Positions 1 through 10,717 of a DNA stretch of 64,000 bases are shown here, in pieces. A program made the translations under genes and the position numbers. The stretch comes from Pyropia haitanensis (Eukaryota > Rhodophyta > Bangiophyceae > Bangiales > Bangiaceae). The DNA lies in the NCBI GenBank assembly GCA_008729055.1, contig SDUX01000004.1:5844559-5908558 (forward strand), in the 5' to 3' direction. Position 1 is the first letter of the stretch. Each line of letters starts with the position of its first letter. The notes under the pieces are model-generated. The model had not been told where the DNA came from and searched no databases. It was given only the letters and a program-made list of their open reading frames with translations.

Positions 1-374
1 CGGTCGCCCCCCCCCCCCCCCGCGCGCACAGTCCTTCCTGGCAGCGGCCGCCGCGCGGCGGCCACGTCCCGACGGCCGCGGCGGCGGCTGCGGGTGGCGT
101 CCCGCCGCCCCCCCCCCGCGCCTCGGGGCGGTGGAGCTCAAGACGGGCCGCGCCACCCCCGCCGCGGCCGCCCGCCACCGCGCGCAGCTGCTGCTGTACG
201 CGCTCCTCTTGGCAGACCGGTACGACCAACCGGCGGGGCCGGGGCTCCTCACGTACGTGGACGTGACGGGGGGGGGGCACGCGGAGGGGGTGCCGCCGAC
301 GCGGGCGGAGCTGGTGTCGTTGCTCGCCGCGCGCAACCGGCTCGCGGCGTACGCGACGCCGCTGCCGCCGCTGC

Positions 375-421
<47 letters not shown>

Positions 422-612
422 TTGCCGGCGTCGCCGGTGGCGGCCGCTGGGGGGGGGGGGGGGGGACGCCGCCTGGTACGGTCGCGGCGGCAGCGTCGGC
501 GGCGGTGGCAGCCGGGGGGGGGGCGCGGCAGACGCCGCGGTGGCGACGCCGCCGCCGGCGGCCGCCGCGGCGGCCGGCCGGCTGGGGGATGGCGGCGGCA
601 CGCCGCCGCCTC

Positions 613-655
<43 letters not shown>

Positions 656-1307
656 CGACGACGAGCCGCCGTGGCGGCCGCCGACGGCGGTCGCGGACGC
701 GTACGTGCCGCCGCCGTTGCCGCCGTTGCTGCACGGGGAGGTGAGCACGTGCGGCCGCTGCTTCCAGTCGTCGGCCTGCTTCCTTGCCGCCGCCGCCGAG
801 GCGGCCGCCCGCGACGACGACGCGGCCGCCGCCAGCATGGCCGCGGCGGCGGGCGCGGCCGGCGGTGCGGCCGGCGGCGGCGGCCGGCGCGTGCCGACGG
901 GGGCGGGCGCCCCCCCCGGCGCGTTTGTTGCGCCCGTCGCGGCGGCGGCGGGCCTCCCCCCCCCCTCATCGCGGCCGCCCTCGGCACCCTCGACGGCGCG
1001 GCGGTCGCGTACCTCCGCGCGTGGACGTCGACGCTCGCGGCGGAGGAGGCGGCCGCCGCGGTCGCGGCGGCGGAGCTGTGGGCCGCCCCCGTCGGCGACC
1101 GCGAGGCGGCGGGCCGCGCGTGGGGCGGCCTCCGCCTCGACGACGCGCCCTGCCTGACCGCCGCGGACCCGGCGTCGCACGAGCGGCGGTACGAGACGGT
1201 CTTTGTGCGCGGCGGGGGGGGGGGGTGGGGGGGGGGGGGGGTGCTCCCCGCCCGCGTCGGTCGCGTCGGTCGCGTCGGTCGCGTCGCGTGGCGGCGGGGG
1301 GGGGGTA

Positions 1308-1349
<42 letters not shown>

Positions 1350-1993
1350 TCACCGACACGGAGCTGTCGGTCGGCGATTACGTGGTCGTGTCGGTGCAGG
1401 CGGTCGTCGCGGACGAGCCGCGGCCGCGACGGCCGGGCGTGGCGGCCGACGGCGGCGGCGGCGGCAGCGGCGGCGACGGCGGCGGCGGCGGCTGCGGCGG
1501 CGGCGGCGGCGGCGGCTGCGGCGGCGGCAGCGGCGGCGTCGGCGGCTGCGGCGGCGGCAGCGGCGGCCCCCCCCCCACGACGTACTCCCCCCCCCCCCCA
1601 CCGCGTGGGGCCCGTCCGTGGACCTGCTCAAGCCCGCCGTCGCGGTGGGCCAGGTGCTGGCGATCGCGCCCACCCGCGTCGCCGTTGCGCTATCCGTCCA
1701 CGTTGGCGACTGGGCGGCGGGCCACGCGGCGCTCGCGGCGCGGCGGCTGGCGTGGCGCGTCGACGCGTCGCCGTTTGCGGCGGGCTTTGCGGCGGCCAAG
1801 GAGAATGTCGCCGCGCTCGTCGCCGCCGCGCCGGTCGCGGTCGCGGCGGGGGGGGGGACCCCCGCCCCGCCCGCGCGGCCGGCCTGCAGGCGACGCGCCT
1901 GCGGGCGCTGCTGATTGGGGGGGCGCCGCCCGCGTTTGACCCGCCGCCGGCGGCGGACCGCGCCGGCGGCGGCGGCCCCACGGCCGCAGCCGT

Positions 1994-2049
<56 letters not shown>

Positions 2050-4256
2050 ACGTCGACGGCGCCACTCCCACCGCGGACCCCGGCGTGGCTGCCGCCGCCG
2101 CTGTCGTTGACACAGACGCCGACGCCGCCGTCGCGGCACCCGTCACGCCTGGTCCCGCGGCGGCCGACATGGAGACGGCGGGGGGTGCCGGTACCCGCCG
2201 GGCGGGGGCTGCTGCCGCCGCCGCCGCCGCCGCCACCGACAGCCCAATGGCGGTCGACACCCCCGCCGGCGGCGTGGCCGCCGCCGCGCCGGCTGACGGC
2301 CCAGTGGCCGTCGAGACGATGGCCGTCGACACCCCCGCCGGCGGCGTGGCCGCCGCCGCGCCGGCTGACGGCCCAGTGGCCGTCGACACCCCCGCCGGCG
2401 GCGTGGCCGCCGCCACGACGGTTGACGGCCCGGTGGCCGTCGAGACGATGGCCGTCGACACCCTCGCCGGCGGCGTGGCCGCCGCCGCGCCGGCTGACGG
2501 CCCAGTGGCCGTCGACACCCCCGCCGGCGGCGTGGCCGCCGCCACGACGGTTGACGGCCCGGTGGCCGTCGAGACGATGGCCGTCGACACCCTCGCCGGC
2601 GGCGTGGCCGCCGCCGCGCCTGCCGACGGCCCAATGGCCGTCGACACCCCCGCCGGCGGCGTGGCTGCCGCCGCGCCTGCCGACGGCCCGGTGGCCGTCG
2701 ATATCCCTGGCGGCGGTGACGCGGCGGCCGCCGCGGCCGCCGTGTCGGCGGCAGCCGCGGCTCCTCCTGTTGCCGCCGCGGCGATGGCGGCCGTGCCGCC
2801 AATGGCCATTGGCGGTAGCGGCGGCGGCGGCGGCGGCAGCGGCGGCGGCGACGGCAACGGCGGCACCGACACGGGCAGCGGCACTCGCACGGCGCCCGCC
2901 GTCCCGCTCGGCGCGCCGGCCATTGTCGGTGGCACAGTGGCGGGCGGCGGGGCGCTTCCTCCCACCCCCGCCGCGCCCAGCCGTCGTGACGGGGTGGTGG
3001 CGGCCACCGGCGCGGGGCCGGGCGCACCCGCCGACAGCAGCTGTGGCCGTGTCGGTGACGCCGCCGTCCCGGCTGCCGTCGCCGCCACCGGGGCGGACGC
3101 GGTCACCCCTGTTGCTGCGCATGGCGCCGCTGCTGCGGCGGCCGCCGGTGCCGACACGCCCGTGCTTGGCGCCGCGGCCGTGGCGCCGCCGGCCGCCGCC
3201 GCCGCCGCCCGCGACGCCGCGACTGTGGCGGCAGCGGCGGGGGAGGCGGGGGCGGAGGTGGCGGGCGCGGCGGCGTCCCCGCCACGCCTGGCGGACGGCG
3301 GCGGCGGCGGTGGTGGCGGTGGCAGCGGCGGCGGCGGTGGCGGTGGTGGTGGGGATGGTGCAGCCGCCCCGCCGGCCGCGTCGCCAGCCGCGGCCGTCCA
3401 TGCGGTACCCCCCCCCCCCCCCCGCCAACACCCCCAGCGGCGGCCGCGACGCCCGCGCCAGCCGACGCAGCCGCGGCGGCCGACGCGGCGGCCGACGCGG
3501 CCGTCGCGGCGACCGTCGCGGCGGCCGCCGCCGCGCGGCGCGCCGCCCTCACCGCAGCCGTCCGCTCCGTGGCGTCCCCCCCCCTCTCGGCCGAGCAGCG
3601 GGACGCGCTGCTGCGCGTCGCGGCGGCCCACGACTACGCGCTGCTGCAGGGCCGCCCCGGCGCTGGCAAGACCACCGTCGTCGCGGCGCTGCTGGCGGCG
3701 GCCGCCGCGGCGGGCCTGTCCGTCCTCCTCACCGCCTACACGCACGCGGCGGTGGACAACGTGCTGGCGCGGCTGCTCCAGGGCGGGGGGGGGGGGGGGC
3801 GCCCGACGCGCGCCCGCCGCCGCGGTTTGTGCGGCTCGCGGCGCGGCCAGAGCTCGTCGAGGTGCAGGCCGTGCTGCCCTACACGTACACCCGTGCGGGC
3901 GCGGGCTGGGCCGCCCCGCCGTCCCGTGGTGGCGCCAGCCGCGGCGGCGTCATGGACGCGTCGACGGTCGCGGACGTGCGCGCGGCGCTCGACGGGGTGC
4001 CGATCGTCGCGACAACGTGCCTCGGCATTGGGCACGCCGCGTTTGCGCGGCGCACCGCGTTTGACTTGGTCCTCGTGGACGAGGCGACGCAGGTCACCGA
4101 GGCGGTGTGTGTCGGGCCGCTGCGGCTGCTCGCGCCGGGGGGGGCGTTTGTGCTCGTCGGCGACCACTGCCAGCTGCCGCCGCTGCTGCACGGGCCGGGC
4201 GTGTGGCTGCCGTCGGCCGCCGGGGGGGGGGCGGCTGCCGCCGCGCACGCGGGCGA

Positions 4257-4307
<51 letters not shown>

Positions 4308-5392
4308 GCGTGCGCGCGCGGGGGCGGTGGTGCCCGTCGGCGGCGGTGGCAGCGGCAGCGTCGGCCGCGGCAGCACCGGCGGTGGCGGCAGCGGCGGCGG
4401 TGACGGCGGCGGCGGCGGCGGCGGTGCCCGCGCGCCCCCCCCCTCGACCGCCGACTCGCTCTTTGCGCGCCTCTGCGCGGCGCACCCGGCGGCGGTGGTC
4501 GCGCTCGCCACCCAGTACCGGATGGCGTCGGACATTGCGTGGCTGGTCGGGGAGCTCGGCTACGCGGGCGCCCTGCCGTGTGGCACCGCCGCGGTTGCGC
4601 GGCGGCGGCTGGCGCTGCCCCACTGGCCGCCGCCGCCGCCGCCGCCGCCGCCGGTAGGGGTGGCGGCGGGCGGTGGCGGTGGCGCGTTGTCGCCGCCGCC
4701 GCCGCCGTCGGTCACGCCCGACGCGCCCGCGTCGGCGGGGGTGCCGCGCCCGCCGCCGGTGGGCGGTGGCCCGCCGCGGCCGCCGCCGCCACCCGACGCG
4801 CCCGCGTCGCAAGGCGTGCTCCCGCCGTCGGCGGGTGGCGACGGGCCGCCACCGGTTGTGGTGTCGGGTCTGTCGGGGGGGCGGCCGCCGCCAGACGCGC
4901 CGACGCCGCCGCCCGCCGACGGCGGCGGTGGCGGCGGCAGCGACGGCAGTGGCGGCGGCGGCGGCGGCATCGGCGGTGGTGGCGGCGGCGGCAGCAGCGG
5001 CGGCAACGACCGCGGCGGCGGGGAGGGGGGGGACAAGACACCACCTGCACGCTGCCATCGTCATGGGCCACCTGCTCTCCGCCCCTGGCGGACGACGCCG
5101 CCGCCCTCCTCACCGCCGCGGCGGCGACGCCCTGGCTCGCCGCCGCCGTCGACCCCGACCGGCGGGTGGTGTTCCTCTCGACCGACGCCCTCGGCGCGGC
5201 GGCGGCGGCGGGTGCGGCGCGCGCCGGGGGGGGGAGGGGGGGGTGCCCGCCGTCGCGGTCGGCGCCGCCGCCGCCGCCGCCGCCGCCGCGGGTGCCGCCG
5301 CGATTGCCGCCGCGGCGGCGCCGCCGCCGCGCGGGGTGTTGCCGCCGCGGCCGACGGCGGCCGGGCCACCCGACGGTGGCGGCGGCGGTGGC

Positions 5393-5431
<39 letters not shown>

Positions 5432-6135
5432 AGCGACGGCCGCCCTCCCCCCCCCCCCCCAGCGCCGCTGGCAAGACCAACGCCACCGAGGCGGCCGTCG
5501 CCGCGACGGTGGTCACGGCCCTCCTCGCGGCGGGCCTCCCCCCCCGCGCCATCGTCGTCCTCTCCCCCTACCGCGCGCAGCTGGGCGTGCTCGGCGGCGC
5601 CATTGCCGCCGCCGCCGCCGCGGCGGGCGTCGACGCGCGCGGCGTTGGCGCGTCAACGATCGACTGCTACCAGGGCCGCGACGCGGACGCGGTCATCCTG
5701 TCGTTTGTGGTGGGTGGCGGCGGCGGCGGCGGCGGCGGGGCGGGGGGTGGCGCCGGCGGCGGCGGCGTCGGGCCGCTGCTCCGCGAGTGGCGCCGCGTGA
5801 ATGTGGGGCTGAGCCGCGCGCGCGCCAAGCTGGTGCTCCTCGGCTCGCCCGCGACGCTGGGCGGGAACCGCTACTTGCGGCGGCTGCTGGCGGCGGTGCG
5901 GGGGCGGGGGTGGCTCCACCCGGTCGTGCCGGGGGGCGGCGGCAGCGGCGGTGGGGGGGGGGGGGTGCCCGCCGCGCTCCCGCTCACGCCTGCCGCCGCG
6001 GGCGTGGCGCTGTCGCCGCCGGGGGGGGGGGGGCGCCACGCCGTGGCGGGCGGCAGCCGCGTAGCGGGCACGCCGCCGCTGCGGCGGCTGGGCCGGTGCG
6101 TGCTTGCCGAGGAGGGGCTGGTGGCGGATGGGTAG
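1..6135 (+). CDS. DNA2: DNA2 nuclease-helicase, 5' end outside window, about nine frame changes
   Basis: DNA2 cuts and unwinds 5' flaps in Okazaki-fragment maturation and resected ends in the nucleus. Seen in order: nuclease motif VELKTG (131-148) and the nuclease helix HRAQLLLYALLLADRY; three Fe-S cysteines in CGRCFQSSAC (750-779); a beta-barrel stretch with LSVGDYVVV and LLKPAVAVGQVLAI; RALLIGGAPPAFD; a low-complexity insert (about 1940-3560); then an SF1 helicase with Walker A GRPGAGKT (3650-3673), VDEATQ (4075), GDHCQLPPLL, QYRM, CYQGRDADAVILSF (about 5665) and NVGLSRARAKL (about 5800). The catalytic Asp of the nuclease and the first Fe-S Cys would lie upstream of base 1. The frame changes at G17 449-465, C10 956-965, C13 1587-1599, G10 1848-1857, C16 3408-3423, G15 3785-3799, G8 5025-5032, near 5228-5242 and at C14 5447-5460. 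Domain order is intact across these, so homopolymer miscounts are likelier than a pseudogene. The TAG at 6133-6135 ends the gene. Confidence 0.87.
1995..2048 (+). repeat. GCCGAC hexanucleotide repeat, nine units
   Basis: Nine perfect tandem copies of GCCGAC lie inside the DNA2 insert. In the coding frame used here they give alternating Ala-Asp. The unit is a multiple of three, so copy changes keep the frame. Confidence 0.95.
2253..2697 (+). repeat. 57/72-bp coding minisatellite in the DNA2 insert
   Basis: Seven tandem units encode VDTPAGGVAAAAPADGPVA with small variants (L for P, TTV for APA). Three units carry a 15-bp extension coding VETMA, so units are 57 or 72 bp. Units 3-4 and 5-6 repeat as a 129-bp block, showing recent block duplication. 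All unit lengths are multiples of three and the frame stays open. Confidence 0.93.
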
Positions 6136-6785
6136 GGGGGGGTTTGGCCGGGGGAGGCGAGAGGCCGCGAGGGGGCGGGACGCCGTTGCGCGCGGTGGCG
6201 CACCCGAGGTGGGAGCCGCTGCATGGGGTACCGTGGCACGAAACCAAGAAAAGAGAGAGCAACAACCAGACGTCCCACGCTCCACCAGCCGCGTGCCCAG
6301 CCCCAACCGAGGCGTACGCGTCGACCACCCTCACGACCAAACACGAGGCACAACGGGCGCGCCGCCCAGCAGGCGATGCCGCCGACAGGGGCGTCTCCTC
6401 CGGCGTCCCACGCCACCGCCACTCGCTCCGCCACCATCCATCCGCCGTGCGCTCCTCCCGCCCGCGCCGCCGCGTCCTCGCTGCCGCCGCCCCATCCGCC
6501 GCGATGCGCCCAGACGCCAACATCCACGCGCGTCGCGTGGCGCGTGGTATCGCGCCGCCCCCCCCCCGCCATCGCCGCCGCCGCAACCCCCCACTGCCGC
6601 CCGCGGCAGCGGCGGGATCCGACACAGAGACCAGAGGCGGGGGCAGACGGGGTGAGCCCATTACGCGGGCGCGCCACCATCGTCCCCCCCTCGGTCCGCC
6701 TCCCCCCGCGCGCGGCGGCGCCAGCCCCAGCGCCGGCGCTGGCATCCCCCCCCCCTGCGCCCACCCCCCAAACCCACGGGTCGTC
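6136..6785. other. intergenic, between convergent DNA2 and NDUFA3-like 3' ends
   Basis: No protein motif, RNA gene or clear signal was seen. The open frames here are Arg/Pro/Ala-rich GC artefacts. DNA2 (+) and the NDUFA3-like gene (-) end towards each other across this stretch. Confidence 0.6.
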
Positions 6786-8028
6786 CTAGGCGCCTGGCGG
6801 CGCCGACGCCGCCCTGCGGGCGGCCTCTGTCTCGGCCAACGACGCCTCACCGCGGGCGACGCGCCGTGCCGCGACCGCCGCCTTGGCTTGCGTGTCGGGG
6901 TAGGTGCCCCACAGGGGCGGCACTACCACCGGCAGGACGACGCCTGCGCCCACCATACGCCAGCCATCACCCGCAGGGGCGCGTGCCAGGCGCGGTCGAG
7001 GAACGCGTCAAACACAGAAAAAAGAAAAGAAATAAAAAGAGAAGAGGAGCGGCGAAACGCATAGGAACCTGCCGTCAGTATAGCCATCCATACATCCCTC
7101 CTGCCGCCCCCGCAAAAAAAAAAACAACGCAGAAAGCCGTTCTCGTTTCCCCACGCACCCACTCCGCCCCTCCCCCCCACCCAAAGGCAAAAGGCGGGGT
7201 GGAGGGGCGGGGACGAGTACCGCCACGCCCACGGCGCCACCAACACCGTGCGCGGGCAGCCCACGGCGGCGGCCACCCCAGTGGAGGCGGCGCCACCCGC
7301 CCCGCGGACCGCGGTGACCGCAACCGGCGGCGACACACAGCCAACGGCGGGGTCTGCCGGCGGCGGTGGCCGCCCCCCACCAACGAGCCCGCCGCCGCCC
7401 GTGCCGGTGCACCCACGCGGTCGCCGCCCGCCCCCGCCGCGATCCCGCCGCCACCCGCGCGGCCAACACCGGGACACGGGGAGCGCCCGGGGGGGGCAGC
7501 ACAGCAGCGCGGCAGTCGCACCCGCCGTACCCGCCACCCACGCACATCCGCCTCCGGCTTCGACGGCCGGGTGCGGCGGCACGGCGAGGGGCGCGCCACC
7601 CCGGGCGCGGCGCCGCCGACGCCGCCGCACGCCCACCGCCCATTGAGGGGGCGGCCGGCCAACCGGCAGGCCAGCGCCCGTCGATGGGACACCGGGTGGC
7701 CACCCCCCCTGGCATGGGCCGCGCACTACACCCCCACCTTTCCACGCCCGTTCCGCCCTCCTCCTAGAAAACGCCTGCCGTGGCCCCTCCTCCGACCCGC
7801 CCCCCGCCCAAGCTCAAGGTCGCGTCCGGGACGGGCGGGACAACAGGAAGGGGCGAGAGATGCTACAGAAACACAAAACAAAAACCAAGGCGGGCACACA
7901 CACACAAAACAAAAACCAAGGCGGGCGTGCGGGGAACAAAACGTACCGACAACGCCGATCAGGATGGAGAAGCCGACGACCGGCTCGGCCGCCCACGAGC
8001 GGCGGAGCCACATTGCTACGCCCGACAT
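6786..8028 (-). CDS. NDUFA3: NDUFA3-like (B9) accessory subunit of mitochondrial complex I, two exons
   Basis: This is a small single-pass accessory subunit of respiratory complex I in the mitochondrial inner membrane. Exon 1 is 8028-7947 and exon 2 is 6943-6786, joined across a 1,003-bp intron with donor GTACGT and acceptor GCGCAG. The join falls in phase 1 and restores a continuous 79-residue protein. Exon 1 reads MSGVAMWLRRSWAAEPVVGF, which has the family pattern (basic-aromatic start, W, EPV, then a hydrophobic helix). The helix continues across the splice as ILIGVVGVVLPVVVPPLWG, followed by YPDT and an Ala/Arg/Glu-rich tail. The start has a good context (GCCACCATG). The length fits the roughly 80-residue family. 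The tail after the membrane helix is not recognisably conserved, so the exact subunit name is a family-level inference. The intron contains a 25-bp direct repeat. Confidence 0.7.
7871..7926. repeat. 25-bp direct repeat in the NDUFA3-like intron
   Basis: Two identical copies (7871-7895 and 7902-7926) of an A-rich element beginning ACACAAAAC and ending AAGGCGGGC are separated by a 6-base CA spacer, close to the intron's 5' splice site on the minus strand. Confidence 0.85.
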
Positions 8029-9063
8029 GGTGGCGGCGGCCGCGAGGCAGGCGCAGACGGCGACGATGCCCTGCCGACGGCTAAAAGATTCGCACGAGGG
8101 GGTGGCGGGGGGATCAGGGGGGAGGGGGAGCAAGTGAGGGGGGGTCGGAGGCGGGACAAGAGAGACGGCAGACGAGGACTGCCGCGGGGTGGACGTCTCG
8201 CACACAGAGGTTGCAGTTGACCAAAGTGTGGAGCAGGATGGCTCGGGACACCCACGTGGCAGAGTATCCCCTATTGTATTTACAGATGTCAGCGAGCAGT
8301 GTGACCAAGGTTTATCAATTTCCAGGCTGCATTGCAAGCGCACTTGTGCGCGACGTCATGGTCATCGGCGGAGAGGTTGTGGGCGTCAGTTGCGCTTTCA
8401 TGGACGCTGGCTGCGGAATGGGATGGGGACGGCGGGGCCGCCATTGCCGCCGTCACCGCCGCCGTGAACGACACTGTGGCGCGCGCTTCGGCGGCGGCGA
8501 CTGCAAAGCCGGTGAATGTGCCGGCCGACTCGCAGCGGCGGCGCTGACCTGCGCACCCGTGCAGACCGCCCTCACGGCCTCCAACGGCAGATTGGGCTCT
8601 GACGCCCGCTACGACCTCGGTACGGCCGTTCCTGCACCCATTCAGAAGGTTCACGGGCGTGCGCCCTAGCTTTCTCCCCGAGCTGCCGTTGCGCGCTGTT
8701 GTGCGTTGCGGCCGAGGCGGCAAACCCGGCCTCGAGCTTCCGTAGCGTCTGCGGCTACGATGCCCTGTCCAGACGCTGCGACTCAGCCAGAAGTACATTT
8801 GTAAGCGCGCAATAGGCAAAACACGTTCACGCAGGAGTGGTGCCTGCCGAGCTGAAGAAGAGCACCGCGTAACGCACACATAAAGCGGCAGTCCCACCGA
8901 GGGGGAGGGACGCCCGCCCGCTCTCCCTCCTACCGACCAACAAGCGAAAATACACACCATCAAGCAGCGGATGTGTGTCGAATACCGTGGCAGCGCGCGC
9001 ACAGGGTCATGCGGGAGTCACACACAGCACGAGTTACCATGCCCGGGCCGACAGCGGAACCCC
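8029..9063. other. intergenic, less GC-rich than neighbours
   Basis: This holds the upstream region of the NDUFA3-like gene and the 3' flank of the secreted Cys-module gene. Parts around 8200-8330 and 8760-9000 have noticeably more A/T. Several open frames exist on both strands, but none shows a recognisable motif. Confidence 0.5.
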
Positions 9064-10578
9064 CTAGCAGTAAAAGGTGTTCGGGAAGAGCTTGCACAGC
9101 GCCGGGTAGGCGGTCGAGCCCGGCGACGGGGTGGGCGTCGGCGATGGCGCCACCTTCTTGCACACCGCCGTGTCGCCAAACACCTGGCAAAAGTTCTTGT
9201 AGAAGATCACCTCGCCCTGGGTGGTTCCCGTCACAGGCGTCGCGGCCGGCGCCTTTGTCGGCATCGGCACCTTCACCGCGCACCCAGGGTACTTGTTGAA
9301 CTTGTCCCGGCAGAACAGCTCCTTGATCGACACAAACACCTCAATGGGCATGTCCTTGGCGTTGCCCGACAGGCAGCCGACCCCGTGCGGCAGCGCGTTG
9401 CAATAGAGCACGTACACCGTCTTGTGCAGGATGGACAGGTAGAGCTCCTCGGCCGATGGCGTCGGCGTCGGCGACGGCGTCGGCGACGGCGTCGGTGGCG
9501 GGAGGCACAGCTCATGGTCGGGGTACTTCTGGCAGAGACCCGCGCTCAGCAGGTTCACACCCAGCGGCAGCGCCGCGCCCGCCGCCTGGCCGGCAACGGG
9601 GTTCTTCAGGACCTTGTCAAACTTGGTGAACTTGTCCTTGGAGAAGAGCAAGTTGTTGGACACCGCGCCGCCCGAGGCCTGGAGCAGCTGCGCCAGCAGC
9701 AACTCGTACGCGTCGGGCGTCGGCGTTGGCTTGGGGGTGGGGGTGGCCAGGATCTCGCAGAACGGCGACTTGGGGAACTGGAGGCAGAAGAAAGCCAGCT
9801 GTACAGACACTCCCTTTGGTGCCGCCGTGACCGTCGCCGTCGGCTGCACCGTCGGCTTGACGCACAGGGGGCTCGTCGGCTGGGCCGCGCAGAAGCTCTC
9901 CAGCAGCAGCAGCTGGAGCGCCGTCGCCGCGTCGGGCGTCGGCGTCGGCTTGGGTGTCGGCGTCGGGCGCAATTCGAGCGGCAGCAGGTGGTGGTACTCG
10001 ACGGGCACGTTCTTGGCGGTGAAGGACTTGCAGAAGGCGGCCTCAAACTTGAGCGCTGAGCACACTGGGATGAGGTCCAGGCCGTACGGCAGCGTCGACG
10101 GGACGGGCGTAGGGGTGGGCGTCGACATGTACGCGGTGCAGATGGGGATCTTCTGCGACGCGTACTTTTGACACAGCAAGTCGAGGGCCACCGAGCCCAC
10201 CTGCGCAATCGGCACCTGCTCCGCCTTGGACAGCATGGTGCCGCCCGTCCCAGTCACGCACTCCTCCTTGAAGTAGTCGCAAATCTCCTCACCCTTCAGC
10301 ATCACCGACGAGGGCAGCTCCGTCTCGACGACATACAGCTTGGTCGGCTGGTTGGCCACCGGCTGGCGCGACGGGCGGACCGCCACCGCGTTGAGCACCG
10401 AGTTGCTCACCGCCGCGGCGCCAGCGGCGACGTCGCCCGTGCTCGGCAGGGTCACCTCAAAGCGGGCGTTTGGCGGCACCGCGACAACCGGGCGGGACAG
10501 CGACGTCGCCGCCGCAGCCACCGCCACACCCGCCACCGCGGCGGTGGTCACCATCGACCTCATCGTGGCACGCGTCAT
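9064..10578 (-). CDS. secreted protein with about eight C-x(n)-C modules and Pro-Thr linkers
   Basis: Family not recognised. The 504-residue product starts at MTRATMRSMV, followed by an Ala/Val-rich hydrophobic stretch and PVVAVPP, which reads as a secretory signal peptide; earlier in-frame codons lie upstream of the TATA-like site. The mature part repeats a short module with two Cys about nine to eleven residues apart around aromatic residues and Pro. Examples are LCQKYPDHELC, FCLQFPKSPFC, SFCAAQPTSPLC, YCNALPHGVGC, FCQVFGDTAVC and a C-terminal LCKLFPNTFYC that ends the protein. Modules are joined by PTPTPKPTPTP or PSPTPSPTPTP linkers, typical of extended O-glycosylated spacers. An extracellular or cell-wall role is inferred from this layout. 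The frame is open without breaks. A second secreted Cys-module protein lies at 36302-38149, but its module is different. Confidence 0.8.
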   Translation of the reverse strand: MTRATMRSMVTTAAVAGVAVAAAATSLSRPVVAVPPNARFEVTLPSTGDVAAGAAAVSNSVLNAVAVRPSRQPVANQPTKLYVVETELPSSVMLKGEEICDYFKEECVTGTGGTMLSKAEQVPIAQVGSVALDLLCQKYASQKIPICTAYMSTPTPTPVPSTLPYGLDLIPVCSALKFEAAFCKSFTAKNVPVEYHHLLPLELRPTPTPKPTPTPDAATALQLLLLESFCAAQPTSPLCVKPTVQPTATVTAAPKGVSVQLAFFCLQFPKSPFCEILATPTPKPTPTPDAYELLLAQLLQASGGAVSNNLLFSKDKFTKFDKVLKNPVAGQAAGAALPLGVNLLSAGLCQKYPDHELCLPPPTPSPTPSPTPTPSAEELYLSILHKTVYVLYCNALPHGVGCLSGNAKDMPIEVFVSIKELFCRDKFNKYPGCAVKVPMPTKAPAATPVTGTTQGEVIFYKNFCQVFGDTAVCKKVAPSPTPTPSPGSTAYPALCKLFPNTFYC

Positions 10579-10709
10579 CGTTGTCGGCTGCCGAGCGCAC
10601 GGCGGTCGTTGACGGCGACGGCGGGAGCGGGGGGCGAGGGGGGTGGAGGGGAGGTCGACAAGCGCACCGCTTGCCCAACTCGCTGCTCGCCGCGGTGGGT
10701 GGGTGCTCA

Positions 10710-10717
10710 CATATAGG
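10710..10717 (-). promoter_or_regulatory. TATA-like element upstream of the secreted Cys-module gene
   Basis: On the minus strand this reads CCTATATG, about 130 bases before the chosen ATG at 10578. It is one of few A/T-rich hexamers in a GC-dominated flank. It supports the downstream start over the ORF's first codon. No mapped transcript is available. Confidence 0.4.

Noticed and set aside
2253..2697. CRISPR-like array
   Set aside because: Units are directly tandem with no unique spacers and lie in a coding frame of a eukaryotic gene.
1350..3431. 693-codon minus-strand frame over DNA2
   Set aside because: It is antisense to DNA2 and reads as Gly/Arg/His repeats from the minisatellite. No motif is present.
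1628..3745. 705-codon minus-strand frame with PSAGAAAATPPAGVSTA repeats
   Set aside because: It is the reverse reading of the 57/72-bp repeat within DNA2. Openness follows from GC content and unit length.
7726..8343. 205-codon minus-strand protein covering NDUFA3-like exon 1
   Set aside because: The reading-through frame continues into the intron after a clear GTACGT donor. The spliced two-exon form gives the family pattern.
8289..9002. 237-codon minus-strand ORF upstream of the NDUFA3-like gene
   Set aside because: No recognisable domain and the composition drifts along its length; probably chance opening in a moderately GC-rich spacer.
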